The notes beneath the pieces were generated by a model. It did no database searches. It was not told where the DNA came from and saw nothing but the letters and a program-made list of their open reading frames with translations. The translations under genes were made by a program, and so were the position numbers. From Posidonia oceanica (lineage: Eukaryota; Streptophyta; Magnoliopsida; Alismatales; Posidoniaceae), in the NCBI GenBank assembly GCA_037176725.1, contig JAZBRS010000013.1, positions 4,219,001 through 4,283,000 of the forward strand: DNA of 64,000 bases, given 5' to 3'. Shown one piece after another: positions 1 to 10,694 of this stretch. How positions within the stretch are numbered: the stretch's first letter is position 1; every line of letters starts with the position of its first letter.

Positions 1-319
1 GCCTCCACTCTTCTACGACCAGAACCAACCCAAAAACACCCAAAACACCTCCATTCTCCTCCACAGAACCAGACTCCCTTCCTCCCAAAATTCCCAACTC
101 TTCAGACCACTCCATCAGCCCAAACTCTTCCCAGCAACTCACTGAAACACCACCTTTCCAGACCCCCCGGCATTCAGCCCAGCAACCCCACCACAGCCTG
201 AACCATCCACCACAAACACCTACTCTAGTTTCTGCCCAAAAATCACCCAGCCAGCAAACTTCCTCCACAGCACTCCTTAGTGCAATTCAAGCACTTCCTC
301 ACCCTCACCAGACACCCAA
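1..319 (+). repeat. LTR B, left fragment (5' LTR of older plus-strand Tat/Ogre-like element)
   Basis: This C-rich stretch matches, in plus orientation, the reverse complement of the 3420-3600 part of LTR A; for example both contain CCACCACAAACACCTA followed by a similar CCCAAAAATC stretch and AAACTTCCTCC-like sequence. It is cut at 319 by insertion of element A and resumes at 27880. The LTR start lies before the window. No gene is visible here. Confidence 0.65.
315..319. repeat. Target-site duplication of element A, left copy
   Basis: The five bases CCCAA directly precede the TG that opens element A. The bases after the closing CA are CCCAG (27880-27884), so four of five match. Ty3-gypsy elements normally make 5-bp duplications; one later substitution is assumed. 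Confidence 0.55.
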
Positions 320-3300
320 TGTAGCGATCCCGATCGGAATCAGGCTCGCTATATTCCAGCGGCGATTGAGATCCGAGGAAGAGGCTCAACTCGAAAACAC
401 TTGAAATCGAGGAGAAAAAGGAAAGATAAGACAAATCAGAGTCGCCACCACGTCTATTAACGGAAGACGAGGAAAACCGGGGAAATGCGCGAATTAACGT
501 GCAAAACCGAGCAAGAAATGCAAAGCAAAGCAATGCAAAGGAAAACGAATGCAAACAAATGCAAATGAGATGACTCTAGCCTAGGATAAAGGCAGTATGG
601 TCATTGCGGGCCAAAAGACAGGGTAAGGACTCCTGTTACGTGCGGGGAAGGTATTAGGCACCCCCGACACGCCCGAAAATCGGTCTTTCTAGGCTTACGC
701 TCGCATACGCAGGGAAATGCAGGATTGAATGCCTATGTGCCTATAAATGCCTGAATGAATGCTCGAGGTGTGCTCTAAGTGATGAAAGACACTGCAAGGA
801 AGTAAACGTGCTCTCTAAGTGCTCAGCTGCGCTGTCCGTGTTCCGAATTAGGCGAAACCTAGCTCGTGAGAACTCCAGACAGTAAGCATCACAGCCCTAT
901 ATGCAAATGCAGGCGAGAAAACAAAACAGCGAGAAAACCATGCAATGCGATTGACATGCAAGGGAAAACGGCGTAAAACACGCAAAACAAGGCGAGAAAA
1001 GAGCAACGCACGCAAAACGATGCCAAAGCAAAGGCGGGCACGCGGAACGGTGCCAAAACAGCGAAGCAAAAACCTCGGAAAAGCTATGCAAATGCAAGCA
1101 TGCAGAAAGAGATTAGAAAAGGCCAAAGGGGAGTCAAAACAACGTGTGTGTAAGAACAGACGTCGTTTAGGACCACTCAGAGTAGGTGTGAAGACCTACG
1201 GAGGGGAGAGTGGGCAAACGGAGGGATTACCACCTCTTAGCGACTGTTTCCCACTAAACCGTTCCACGGTGTGTCTCGCATGCTGCCCAAAGCTCGCGAT
1301 GCGATCGGATCGTGGAAAAGGGGGAAAAAAGTCACATTGCGTGGCAAATCCAAGGAAAACTCAACACGGAACACACAGGGGTACGCGAAACGGGGATTTG
1401 GAGATAGAAGCAGAAAGGGGAGGCCCTATTCTACATGCTCAAAGAGACAGAAAGCGAAAACAAGGAAAACTGTGCAAATGGCATGCAAATGAATGCAATG
1501 TAGGTGTTCAGGAGGACATACCTGGAGATCCGGGAGCCTGATCTGAAATCTGTCTGGTCCATGCTGAAGAACGCTTCGCTGCGGTCGCCTGGGCAGCTTA
1601 CTTGAGAAGATCCAACGGCCGGATTGAAAGATATCGCGACTTCAAGGCAGAAGGGCCAGAACAGGGGAGAAGAACAGATCTAGGTGTTCAGGAGGTCCTA
1701 GGGATGTGCAAAGGTTCTCCCAAGTGAAAGGGAGCTAGAAGTGCTTGGTGTGTGCAAGATGATGCTAAAATGCAAGACTAGATGAGTGCAGGATGCATGC
1801 AAAAGCAAGAAAAAGCAATGATAAGAAACTGGGAAAAGCCAGGAGTTTCGAAGGCATTTTTAAAAAAGAAAAGGGGCTAAAATGCAAATTTTCCAAGAAA
1901 CAGGGGTTCACAGGAAAGGTTTTTGAAAACGGGGGAAGACAGAGGTCTATTTGGCAAAAAACTAGGCTCAGAAAGTTGTTTTGAAAAGAGGGTGTGCTTT
2001 AGGAGAGGTTTTGAAAACAGAAAGGGGTCAGAAAGCAATTTCAAGAAAACTGGGGTCTAAAATACAATTTTTCCAGAAAACAAGATTCCAGGGAGTCTGG
2101 GAATACTAGTGGAGGGTCTGTGTGCAATTTGGTAGGCATAGGAGCTAGAATGCAACCTAGGGGCAAAATGGTCTTTTCACATGATTTTTTAAAACATGCA
2201 AGGACCTAGGTGTGATTTTGAAATCATGCAGGGGCTAAAAATGCAATTTAGTATGGAAAACATGTTCTGAAAATTAAATAACAGGACCACAGTGCAATTT
2301 TTGGAAAATACAGGGTTAAAAATGCAATATAATAAGCTAAAATGCATGCAGCACAGTTACTGTCCATTTAAAATGGACCTAACTGCAAATATGATAAAGC
2401 AGAGGGGCAAATATGCAATGCAGTATGCAAAAATAAAAAATAAATCCTAAGTTGCTACAGTGCATGGGACTTAAATGCAAAAATAAAAACATGCAGGGGG
2501 CCAGGATGCAATGTAGTATGGTAAAGTTAATGCATTTAAATGAAATGATTTAGTGCAGGACTTACATGCAAAAAACGAAAACAGAGGGGCTAAAATGCAA
2601 AATAATATAACAGCACAGCACAGTAAATGGACCACATTGCAAATACTGAAAAACATAAACAGATCATGCAATTTAGCAAAGTATTTAATTAAAAATCAAG
2701 CAGAATAAATGAAATAAGGACTGGAATGTAAAAATGAAAAAACTTAGGACAGATATGCAATATTTACTTAAAAACTTTAGCTAGAATAAAATAAATGCAC
2801 AGTAACTGGTCGACGGCGACGAGTACTGTAGCAGAACGCCGGCAGTACTCGTGGCCGCCGACAAGGGAGGCTGAGGAGGCGCGGGAGGGCGGAGAGCGAC
2901 GTCGGCGATCGTCCGGAGCTCTGGGAACGGTCCGGAGCTTGCTCTGTTGGCCGGAGTGTCCGGAGGAAGAGCAGCCGGCGCCGGAGAAGGAGGCCTGTCC
3001 GGCGAGCTGTTGTGGCGTCCAGGAGGCTCGGAGCTTGGTTCTGACTGGCGGAGAAGCAGCAGGAGGAGGAGAGAGAGGGGGGAAGCGAGTGGTACCTGTG
3101 TTCGTGTCCGGAAGGCGCTCCCGACCTCGGCAGTGTCGAAGGTGGCCGGAGCTCGTCGTCCGGTTGCTGCAGAGGATGCTGGTGGCTCGCGGTGGTCCGG
3201 ACGTCCTCAGGAGGTGCTTCTGGTGCTTCCTGAACGATCGGACGCGAGCTTTGGAGCTCGGGTGAAGAGTTGGCTTTTTTGGGTTGTCAGATTGCCGCCG

Positions 3301-5966
3301 GAGGCGGGGGGAGAGTGTTGCTGCTCGTCCGGTGGAGTGGAGCCCTCCGGGAGGAAGCTGGAGGTCTGAGGAACGAAGCTGGATGGCTAGCTTGGTCTTC
3401 TGGAGAGTACGGAGGGAGTTTGAGAGCTGGGTCGATTTTTGGTCTGAGGGAGACTTAGGTGTTTGTGGTGGAGTTTGGAAGCTGTGGGGGACGACCGGGC
3501 TTGAGGTCTGGCGCTCTGGAAAGGTGATGGTTGAGTGAATCTCTGGGTGGATTTTGGGAGGAAGCGGTGAGCTGTGGTGGAGGGAATTGCTGAATGGATT
3601 GTGCTGGCTTTGCAGGTGGTGTTCAGAAGAGATTTTAGTGGTTTCAGGTGGTGGAAAGGCAGTGGGATGGTGGAAGCGGATGGCCGGTTGTTGGGTGAAC
3701 TTGGGGGAGCAAATGGGAGAAGGATGGAGGCTTGAAGCGGGTTTGGATTATTGGAAAAGGTGGAGATGGTTCTGCTGTGGATTTCAGAAGAGAAATGAGG
3801 GATTTGGGTAGAGGATGCTAGGGAATTGGAGGGCTCTCTCCGGGGTGCCAAGGTGGCTCTCAGACGCTCTCTTCTTGCTCTCTCTTTTCTGGAAATGGAG
3901 GGTGAAGAGGAAGAGATCAGAGGCTGTTTCAGGTGGAGAGGAGACTCTGGAATGGATTCAGTCCACTCTCTGGTTTCACTCTGGGTTTGCTAACTGATCG
4001 CCAACTGAAGGTCGACACTCTCTGAAGCTCTCTCCGTCCCGGGAATTGAAGGAAGAATGGAGGATTATATCAGGAGCTGCTGCTGCTAGGTGCGAGCTGA
4101 GGATTTCAAACTCGGCCGGTGATTACTGCAGCGGAGGGGACGGGGCGACCGGCTCCGAATTTGGTGCTGAGATGAGGAGACGGCGGGCTGCTGTAGAATG
4201 ACAGGATGGAGCTTTGAATTTGAACGATGGAGGGAAGGCTGTAGCCGCGAGCTCGCGGGGAGAAAAATCGGTGGAGAAGAACACAGAGGAGGAAAGGAAG
4301 AAGAAGGAGGAGAGGGAAGCGGGCCGGACTGCTGCGGGCCGAGAAAAAGAAAGAAAAAAAAGAAAAAAAAAGAAGAAACGGGCCGGATTGAGCCCAGTAA
4401 GGAAAGAAAGAAAGAAAGAAAGAAAGAAGGAAGAAAGAAAGAGAGGGAAAAGAGGAGAAATAAAATAGGTAAAAATAAACTAAAAATAAGTAAAAATATT
4501 AGAGGAGTTTTGCTGTAGGTTAGGATTTTAATTAAGATTTTTAATGGTTATTTTGAGTTGATTAATGTGTTTTGGGCTTGATTAGGGTTTTAGGGCTTTG
4601 GTTTTGCTTTTGATTAGTTTTCTCTTGATTAAATGTTTGTTAAACCCTTTTTAAATTGTTTTGAAAATTGTATTTCCCTTGTTGGACACTTAGGATGTTA
4701 ATTAGGATTTTTTAGGATTTATTTTCCCATTAATCAGGACGTTTTTTAGATTTTTAAGTTGTAGTCTTGTTAAGGTTTTTCTTTCTTAAGTCTTTTAAGT
4801 TATGTCTTGATTTTTATTTATTGATTTTTCTTGAAGTTTTTAGTTGGATTTTTCTGGTTTGATAGGGTGTTTTTTAGGCTTTTCAGCTGTGTTTTTCTTT
4901 TCTTTTTTAATTAAGTTTTTTACTTGTTTTTCTTATGTTTATTAGGTTAAGTCTTTTGCCTTCTTTAATTTCTTGTTTTAGTGTTTGATTTTTTAATTCT
5001 TCTTTTTAGGGTTTGTCTTTTAATTCTTCTGATGGGGTTTTTATTTTTGGTGGGTTTTGATTTTATTTTAGCTTTTTGCTTGATTTTTCAGTGTTTTCTT
5101 TTGATTTGTTTTGCATTTTTTAGTTTGCATGTTTGGTTTTTCTTTTTAACTTGATTTAGTTAAGTTTAAGTTGTTAATTGCTTGTTTAACATTTTTTAGT
5201 TGTTTTTCTTAGGATTCTGATTTGCTCCTTTTATGTCTTGAGGTTTTGCAGATTTTTATGGGTTTTTGTGGATTTTTGCAAAAGAGAGAAAAGGAAAAGA
5301 GAAGGAGGAAAGAAATGGAAAAAAGAGGGAGATAAAAAGGAAAAAGATAGGTTGGAGGAAAATGATTTTTAAAAATTCAGAAAAAGTGTTAAAAATAAAG
5401 TAAAAATAGGGATAAGATAGAGGAGGGATAGAAGCACAGAGGTGGCCCACAGCCAGACCAGAAAAAGGATAAGAAAGGGATGAAAAGAGAGATGATAATC
5501 AGGAGAGAGAGAGAGGAGAGAGAAAATGATAATCCCGGAGAGAGAAAAGGATAATTTGGGTGAAAGAGGGTCTTAATGGTCTTGGAATGGGGTGAGAATT
5601 GGTGAGTGGGTAGTCTAGGGTTTGAAGTCTTGGGTCTGAAGTTTTGGTCTGATTCTAAGGAGGTTTTGGAGAGGTTTCAAGGTGTAGAAAAAGGATAATT
5701 TCACCTAGATTTTCTAGGGTTTTTGGGAATGGGTCAGGTTTGGAAATTTCTAAGTCTTTGGGTAGGTTTGTTGAGTGGATAGTGGGGGGTTTTCCTATGG
5801 ATTTTGGTTAGGTTTTGAGGTTGGGGAGGGGGTAAAGGTTTAGGTCAAAACAGGCTGATTTTGAAGGGTAGAGAGGAGGATTAGGGTTAGGGTTTGGTCG
5901 GGGTTTGATCCAGCAATCACCAAGAGGGCTCCAAGGGTCCAAGCCTGCCAAGATGGGGTGTCAACA
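320..5966 (-). repeat. 3' LTR of element A (5647 bp)
   Basis: Direct repeat of 22243-27879, on the minus strand. From its 5' end (right side) it holds a stretch with ACCCTAA-like words, purine/pyrimidine tracts, an AT-rich part about 4450-5300 with many GATTTTT words, GAAA microsatellites near 4400, a GC-rich part about 2800-4200, and an A-rich part 1750-2760 with ATGCAA repeats. The last part (about 430-900) is shared with LTRs B and C. The GC-rich part gives overlapping short ORFs on both strands with no recognisable domain; I do not call them genes. No strong TATA box is evident; a weak candidate (ATATAA on the minus strand) lies near 4064-4069. Confidence 0.93.
437..447 (-). other. Primer-site-like 11-mer inside LTR A (left copy)
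   Basis: On the minus strand this reads TGGCGACTCTG, identical to the first 11 bases of the true primer site at 22231-22241. The same word is in the right LTR (22360-22370), twice in LTR B (31096-31106, 32581-32591) and nearly so in LTR C (38618-38626). It could be an extra tRNA contact or a relic of an older LTR boundary. Confidence 0.5.
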
Positions 5967-5982
5967 AATGCCCCTCCCTGAG
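5967..5982 (-). other. Polypurine tract of element A
   Basis: On the minus strand the sequence is CTCAGGGAGGGGCATT, directly before TGTTGACACC of the 3' LTR. This is the position and composition of the plus-strand DNA primer. Element C has a near-identical tract at 42939. Confidence 0.85.
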
Positions 5983-6529
5983 CGAGGGCAAGCGGAGCGC
6001 GGCCGCTGCTCAGGGTTGACAAGACACCCCATCTGACCGGCGGGAGCAGCGGGTTGCTATGGGCGTGAGCTACTTATTCGGCGGATGCACCGAAGATCGT
6101 AGCCCGCTGCCGCAATGCAAGATGCCAGTGCAGATGGATGCTGTGCTGTGTGTATGCATGCTGATGCGGGTGCAATGCAAGAGTTAGTATAAAAGTTAGT
6201 GCAGCTGTAAGAAAATGCTGATGCTGTGCAAGTAATGCTGATGATGTTAAAGTGATATGCAGTGCTAGCTAAGAAAGTGCTGAGATGATGCAGAAAAAAT
6301 GATAAAAAGGCACGATGTGGCGCGAATATCTGGCAGGGAGGCCAGACTTGCACGACAAAGCGAAAGAAAACAGGGTGCAGCTGGTCCCCGCCCGGGGAGC
6401 AAGCTCGCAGAAAAGAAGGGTGCGAGGGGAGAGAGGCCAACTCTCCTATCGCAGAAAGGGGGTGCGTGACTTCGTCTTCCTGGGACAAGGCCACGCCGAA
6501 AAGGAGAAAAAAATGATAAGGTGACGGGC
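5983..6529 (-). other. 3' end of element A internal region, no gene seen
   Basis: Non-coding sequence shared in part with element C (42955 to about 43100): both have CTGCTCAGGGTTGACA and CTTATTCGG(C/T)GGATGC. Short ORFs here have no recognisable domain. Confidence 0.6.
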
Positions 6530-7620
6530 TTATCGTCCGGATAGTTTACGGTCCTATCAACCGGGAGTGACAGTTTACGGTCCTGTCAACCGGAGCAGTT
6601 GTGAGTGATAGTTACTGGATATCAGCCGTATAACATGGTTGTGGGTGATAGTTTAGGAGTATCAGCCTAACGACAGTTTACGGTCCTGTCAACCGGTGGA
6701 TAGTTTACAGACCTATCAACTGGAGGATAGTTTACAGACCTATCAACTGGAACCCACAAATCATGAGGGATAGTTACTGGATATCAGCCGTATAACGCAA
6801 TGCCGGATAGTTTACAGTCTATCATCTGGAACGACAGTTTACGGTCCTGTCAACCGGCGGATAGTTTACAGACCTATCAACTGGAGGATAGTTTACAGTC
6901 CTATCAACTGGAAACAGCATTGCGAGGGACAGTTACTGGATGTCAGCCGTATAACATCATTGCGCGTGGTAGTTTACAGTCCTACCAACTGGTGGATAGT
7001 TTACAGACCTATCAACTGGAGCGACAGTTTACGGTCCTGTCAACCGGCGGATAGTTTACAGACCTATCAACTGGAAACGCGCAGTGATGAGGGATAGTTA
7101 CTGGATATCAGCCGTATAATGCAATTACGGGTGATAGTTTAGGAGTATCAGCCTAACGACAGTTTACGGTCCTGTCAACCGGTGGATAGTTTACAGACCT
7201 ATCAACTGGAGGATAGTTTACAGTCCTATCAACTGGAAACCGCAATTGCAAGGGACAGTTACTGGATGTCAGCCGTATAACGTAATTGCACGTGATAGTT
7301 TAGGAGTATCAGCCTAACGACAGTTTACGGTCCTGTCAACCGGTGGATAGTTTACAGACCTATCAACTAGAAAAGTGCAATTACGAGGGACAGTTACTGG
7401 ATGTCAGCCGTATAACACAACTGCGGGCCGACCATGGATCGACCAGAAGATAGTTTAGGATTATCAGCCTGAGATAGTTTCGGATATCAGCCTAGCACGA
7501 GTGATTGATAGATGATAGTTTAGGAATATCAGCCTGCGATAGTTTCGGATATCAGCCTAGCACGAGTGATTGATAGTTGATAGTTTAGGAATATCAGCCT
7601 GAGTGTGATTGATTGATTGA
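6530..7620 (-). repeat. Interspersed short-repeat zone in the 3' UTR of element A
   Basis: About thirty copies of related 25-35-bp units are built on the plus-strand pattern GATAGTTTAC-AGACCTATCA-ACTGGA, with variants TACGGTCCTGTCAACCGG, TTACTGGATATCAGCCGT and TTAGGAGTATCAGCCT. Each unit contains a short inverted repeat (GATAG ... CTATC or GACAG ... CTGTC), so each could form a small hairpin. Units are mixed in higher-order blocks rather than a clean array. Confidence 0.85.
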
Positions 7621-7633
7621 TAAGAGGGGGCAA

Positions 7634-8345
7634 GATCATGATGAGAATGATAAGATATCGGACTTATCGGCCGGCAAAGAGGGGATGAGATAATGATGAG
7701 AAGTTGAGCTAAAGAGGGGGATGAGATCATGATGAGAAATTAATCTAAAGAGGGGGATGAGATCATGATGAGAAATTAATCTAAAGAGGGGGATGAGATC
7801 ATGATGAGAAATTAAACTAAAGAGGGGGATGAGATCATGATGAGAAGTTAATCTAAAGAGGGGGATGAGATCATGATGAGAAATTAATCTAAAGAGGGGG
7901 ATGAGATCATGATGAGAAATTAAGCTAAAGAGGGGGATGAGATCATGATGAGAAATTAAGCTAAAGAGGGGGATGAGATCATGATGAGAGATTAACCTAA
8001 AGAGGGGGATGAGATCATGATGAGAAATTAAGCTAAAGAGGGGGATGAGATCATGATGAGAAGTTAATCTAAGGAGGGGGATGAGATCATGATGAGAAGA
8101 TAAACCTAAAGAGGGGGATGAGAGCATGATGAGAAGTTAAGCTAAAGAGGGGGATGAGATCATGATGAGAAGTTAAGCTAAAGAGGGGGATGAGATCATG
8201 ATGAGAAGTTAAGCTAAAGAGGGGATGAGGGAATGATGAGAATGATAAGATATCGGACTTATCGGCCGGCAAAGAAGGGGTAAGGGAATGATGAGAATGA
8301 TAAGATATCGGACTTATCGGCCGGCAAAGAAGGGGTAAGGGAATG
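7634..8345 (-). repeat. 36-bp tandem array with flanking 50-bp units, 3' UTR of element A
   Basis: About 15 head-to-tail copies of a 36-bp unit containing GGGGGATGAGATCATGATGA fill roughly 7675-8235. The unit is a multiple of three, so the minus strand stays open as a 12-residue peptide repeat. Longer units containing GATATCGGACTTATCGGCCG border the array on both sides (7643 and twice at 8240-8340). The open frame looks like a by-product of the repeat and is not called a gene. Confidence 0.9.
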
Positions 8346-8499
8346 ATGAGAAGAAACCATCCCCATGACGCCAGGAACGTCATAGGGGAAAGGGGGAAAG
8401 AATGATACCATGGGGCGATTAAAAGATGCCCCTGGTGTCGGGATGACACCAGGGGTTGGCCAGCGCGTCCATGGCATCGAAAGCAGAGAGTGATGACAA
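8346..8499 (-). other. Spacer between arrays in the 3' UTR of element A
   Basis: Contains CCCCTGGTGTCGGGATGACACCAGGGG, an inverted repeat near 8430-8460, and CCATGGCATCGA. Element B has a similar segment on the plus strand near 38090-38290. No gene is visible. Confidence 0.5.
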
Positions 8500-9215
8500 G
8501 AGTGTCGTGCTTGTCAGACGAGTAGTTTGGGGTACCAGCCCGCAAGGGACTCAGCTGAGGGCGATCAGCTGGGGGACTCAGCTGGGGATGACCAGCTGAG
8601 AAGAGTGTCAGGTTGACGGACCTTTCGCCGAGCAGTTTGGGGTGCCAGCCCGCAGAGATAATGATCCAGCTGGGGGCGACCAACTGGGGACTCGACTGGG
8701 GTGACCAGCCGGGAAGAGTGTCAGGTTGACGGACCTTTTGCCGAGCAGTTTGGGGTGCCAGCCCGCAAGAGATAATGATCCAGCTGGGGGCGACCAACTG
8801 GGGACTCGACTAGGGTGACCAGCCGGGAAGAGTGTCAGGTTGACGGACCTTTTGCCGAGCAGTTTGGGGTGCCAGCCCGCAAGAGATTCAGCTAAGGGCG
8901 ATCAGCTGGGGACTCAGCTGGGGTGACCAGCCGAGAAAAGTGTCAGGTTGACGGACCTTTCACCGAGCAGTTTGGGGTGCCAGCCCGCAAGAGATTCAGC
9001 TGAGGGCGATCAGCTGGGGACTCAGCTGGGGTGACCAGCCGAGAAAAGTGTCAGGTTGACGGACCTTTCGCCGAGCAGTTTGGGGTGCCAGCCCGCAAGG
9101 GACTCAGCTGAGGATGAACAGCTGAGGAGGATGCCAGGTTGACGGACCTTTCGCCGGGCAGTTTGGGGTGCCAGCCCGCAAAGGACAGTGGTCCAGCCGG
9201 GGATGACCAGCTGGG
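8500..9215 (-). repeat. About 110-bp tandem array, 3' UTR of element A
   Basis: About six units, four of them spaced 108-114 bp and the last shorter. They share GTCAGGTTGACGGACCTT and CAGTTTGGGGTGCCAGCCCG; copies begin near 8605, 8719, 8832, 8940, 9049 and 9131. Minus-strand ORFs across it (8087-8797 and 9051-9485) follow the repeat and show no domain. Confidence 0.85.
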
Positions 9216-9491
9216 GATGCCGGACGGCGGAGCTTGATGTCGCGGGCCCGCAGATGTTCTGGGCTCCGGATTGGGTGCTGAGGACTTGGCCGCGCTGGGA
9301 TGTCTACAAGTCTGATTAGAGGACCCAAGATAATGATGATTATGATATACAATGCAGCAAAGAGTCTTGATGTGCAAGCAAAAAGCGGAAACAGTTTTCA
9401 TTGATATGATCTTGATAAGTACAATGCCTGCGGCAGGCCAGAAATGTACAGCACAATTTGAAAGAAGACCACATGATGATCGCACACGGGC

Positions 9492-10694
9492 CTAGTCAAC
9501 CCGGGCCTTCTTCGGCTGCCTGGAGTCGGGGAATAAGGGGCCGCCTGGCGGGACTTCAGTGATTGGCCAGAGCTGTCGGACTTCAGCTTCATAATCAGGA
9601 GTGCATTCAGTACCTCTCACAGCTGCAACGTCTGTAGATCGGACCCCATGCTGCATCAGACTAGCAAGCTTCTTAGTCGGGGCAGTGGTGCTGAGAGGAT
9701 AAGTCTGTAGAAGCTCGGGCGTTGTACTGTCAATGAAGGCGCCCTGCTGGAAGCCGAACTGGCGCATGACCCTGATTGGATGGTACTCTACGCCTGCTGT
9801 GAAGCCCGGAAGAATGATCAGCCGCGTGTCACGCGCGCTGAAGAAGATTGTGAATGGCTCTGCTGCAGAGGGAATGATGCGCCAGATCACAGCGTCGTCA
9901 GTTAGTGCTGACAGCCTTTCGTACTCGTCTTTGACGCTCTTTTCTGCTCTGGTACGGGCGCTGCTGCAGTAGGCTTCGAAAGCATGCACTTGAGGGCGCA
10001 GGATGTCCATCTCTAAGTGCGCGGTCAGCCAGACTTGTATGAGTGTTCCGCAACCATGGAAATGGCGGCAGCGATGAGAAATGCGGTCCAGCCCGCGATA
10101 TGTCTCTGCCAAGACAACTGGTGCCAGATCTATGTGCTGGGTCACCACAGCTAGTGCAATCTCTGCAACCTCGATGGCCACTGTCAGTCGGCCATGGGTA
10201 AAGATTAGTTCGCCCAGAAAGCGGATGACGAATCCCCGGAGCCACAGCTCATCTCCGAGGTCAGCACGCTTGTTCAAGATTTCATCAAAGTATGCAAGGC
10301 GAAGCATAGGCTCTGGACCACTGGTGCAGATTAGCTTCTGTTGGCAGGCTTGAGTGGAGAGTCCAGTCAGTTGGTTCAGGACTCGGAGATATCCGTTGCG
10401 CCTCATGAAAACAGGCGGCCCCAAGATCTTTGAAAAGCCGCAGATCCGACGCACCTCTTCCAGTGTAGGTGTCAGCTCAGTTTTGTTGAAACGGAAGACA
10501 TGATGCGCCGGCTTCCAGAATCTTGCGGCGGCACACAGAAGGTGGCAGCTGACCTCCACATCAGCAGCCTTTAGCAGCTTGGTTGGTATGCCCCACAGGC
10601 GCAACTTTTCACAGTCTTTCTGAGTGAGCCTGCTGATCCATTCTCGCAGGGTTTCCGAGCAATGTGCGGGAGTCAGCAGAGTAGGAAAACCCAT
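9492..10694 (-). CDS. PMD-like extra ORF of element A (400 aa)
   Basis: Intact 400-codon ORF starting at an ATG (10692-10694), on the same strand as gag-pol and about 1.45 kb downstream of integrase. Residues about 30-85 read as a pattern seen in plant-mobile-domain-like proteins of plant retrotransposons: an LL stretch, then FWKPAHHVFRFN, then ELTPTLEEVRRICGF. The middle is mostly helical, with no membrane segment or signal peptide; the C-terminus is basic (KKARVD). It sits where env lies in retroviruses, but nothing resembles an envelope protein. Function is unknown; PMD proteins are suspected of nucleic-acid or silencing roles. It may belong to the group Pfam labels DUF7745, which I could not check. 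In Ogre the extra ORF lies upstream of gag, so this placement differs. PMD-1 and PMD-3 at 48.6 and 54.4 kb share its core pattern. Confidence 0.75.
   Translation of the reverse strand: MGFPTLLTPAHCSETLREWISRLTQKDCEKLRLWGIPTKLLKAADVEVSCHLLCAAARFWKPAHHVFRFNKTELTPTLEEVRRICGFSKILGPPVFMRRNGYLRVLNQLTGLSTQACQQKLICTSGPEPMLRLAYFDEILNKRADLGDELWLRGFVIRFLGELIFTHGRLTVAIEVAEIALAVVTQHIDLAPVVLAETYRGLDRISHRCRHFHGCGTLIQVWLTAHLEMDILRPQVHAFEAYCSSARTRAEKSVKDEYERLSALTDDAVIWRIIPSAAEPFTIFFSARDTRLIILPGFTAGVEYHPIRVMRQFGFQQGAFIDSTTPELLQTYPLSTTAPTKKLASLMQHGVRSTDVAAVRGTECTPDYEAEVRQLWPITEVPPGGPLFPDSRQPKKARVD

Noticed and set aside
945..1541. 198-codon plus ORF, repeated at 22868-23464
   Set aside because: Present in both copies only because it lies in the LTR; antisense to the element, basic low-complexity, and it spans the diverged 30-bp repeats.
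2795..3851. Overlapping ORFs on both strands in the GC-rich part of LTR A (and 24718-25774)
   Set aside because: High GC lowers stop frequency. Frames are open on both strands with no domain, and they are not kept in B or C.
7636..8797. Long minus-strand ORFs over the 36-bp array and its right flank
   Set aside because: The unit length is a multiple of three, so the frame stays open by itself; the peptide is a pure 12-residue repeat without ATG context or domain.
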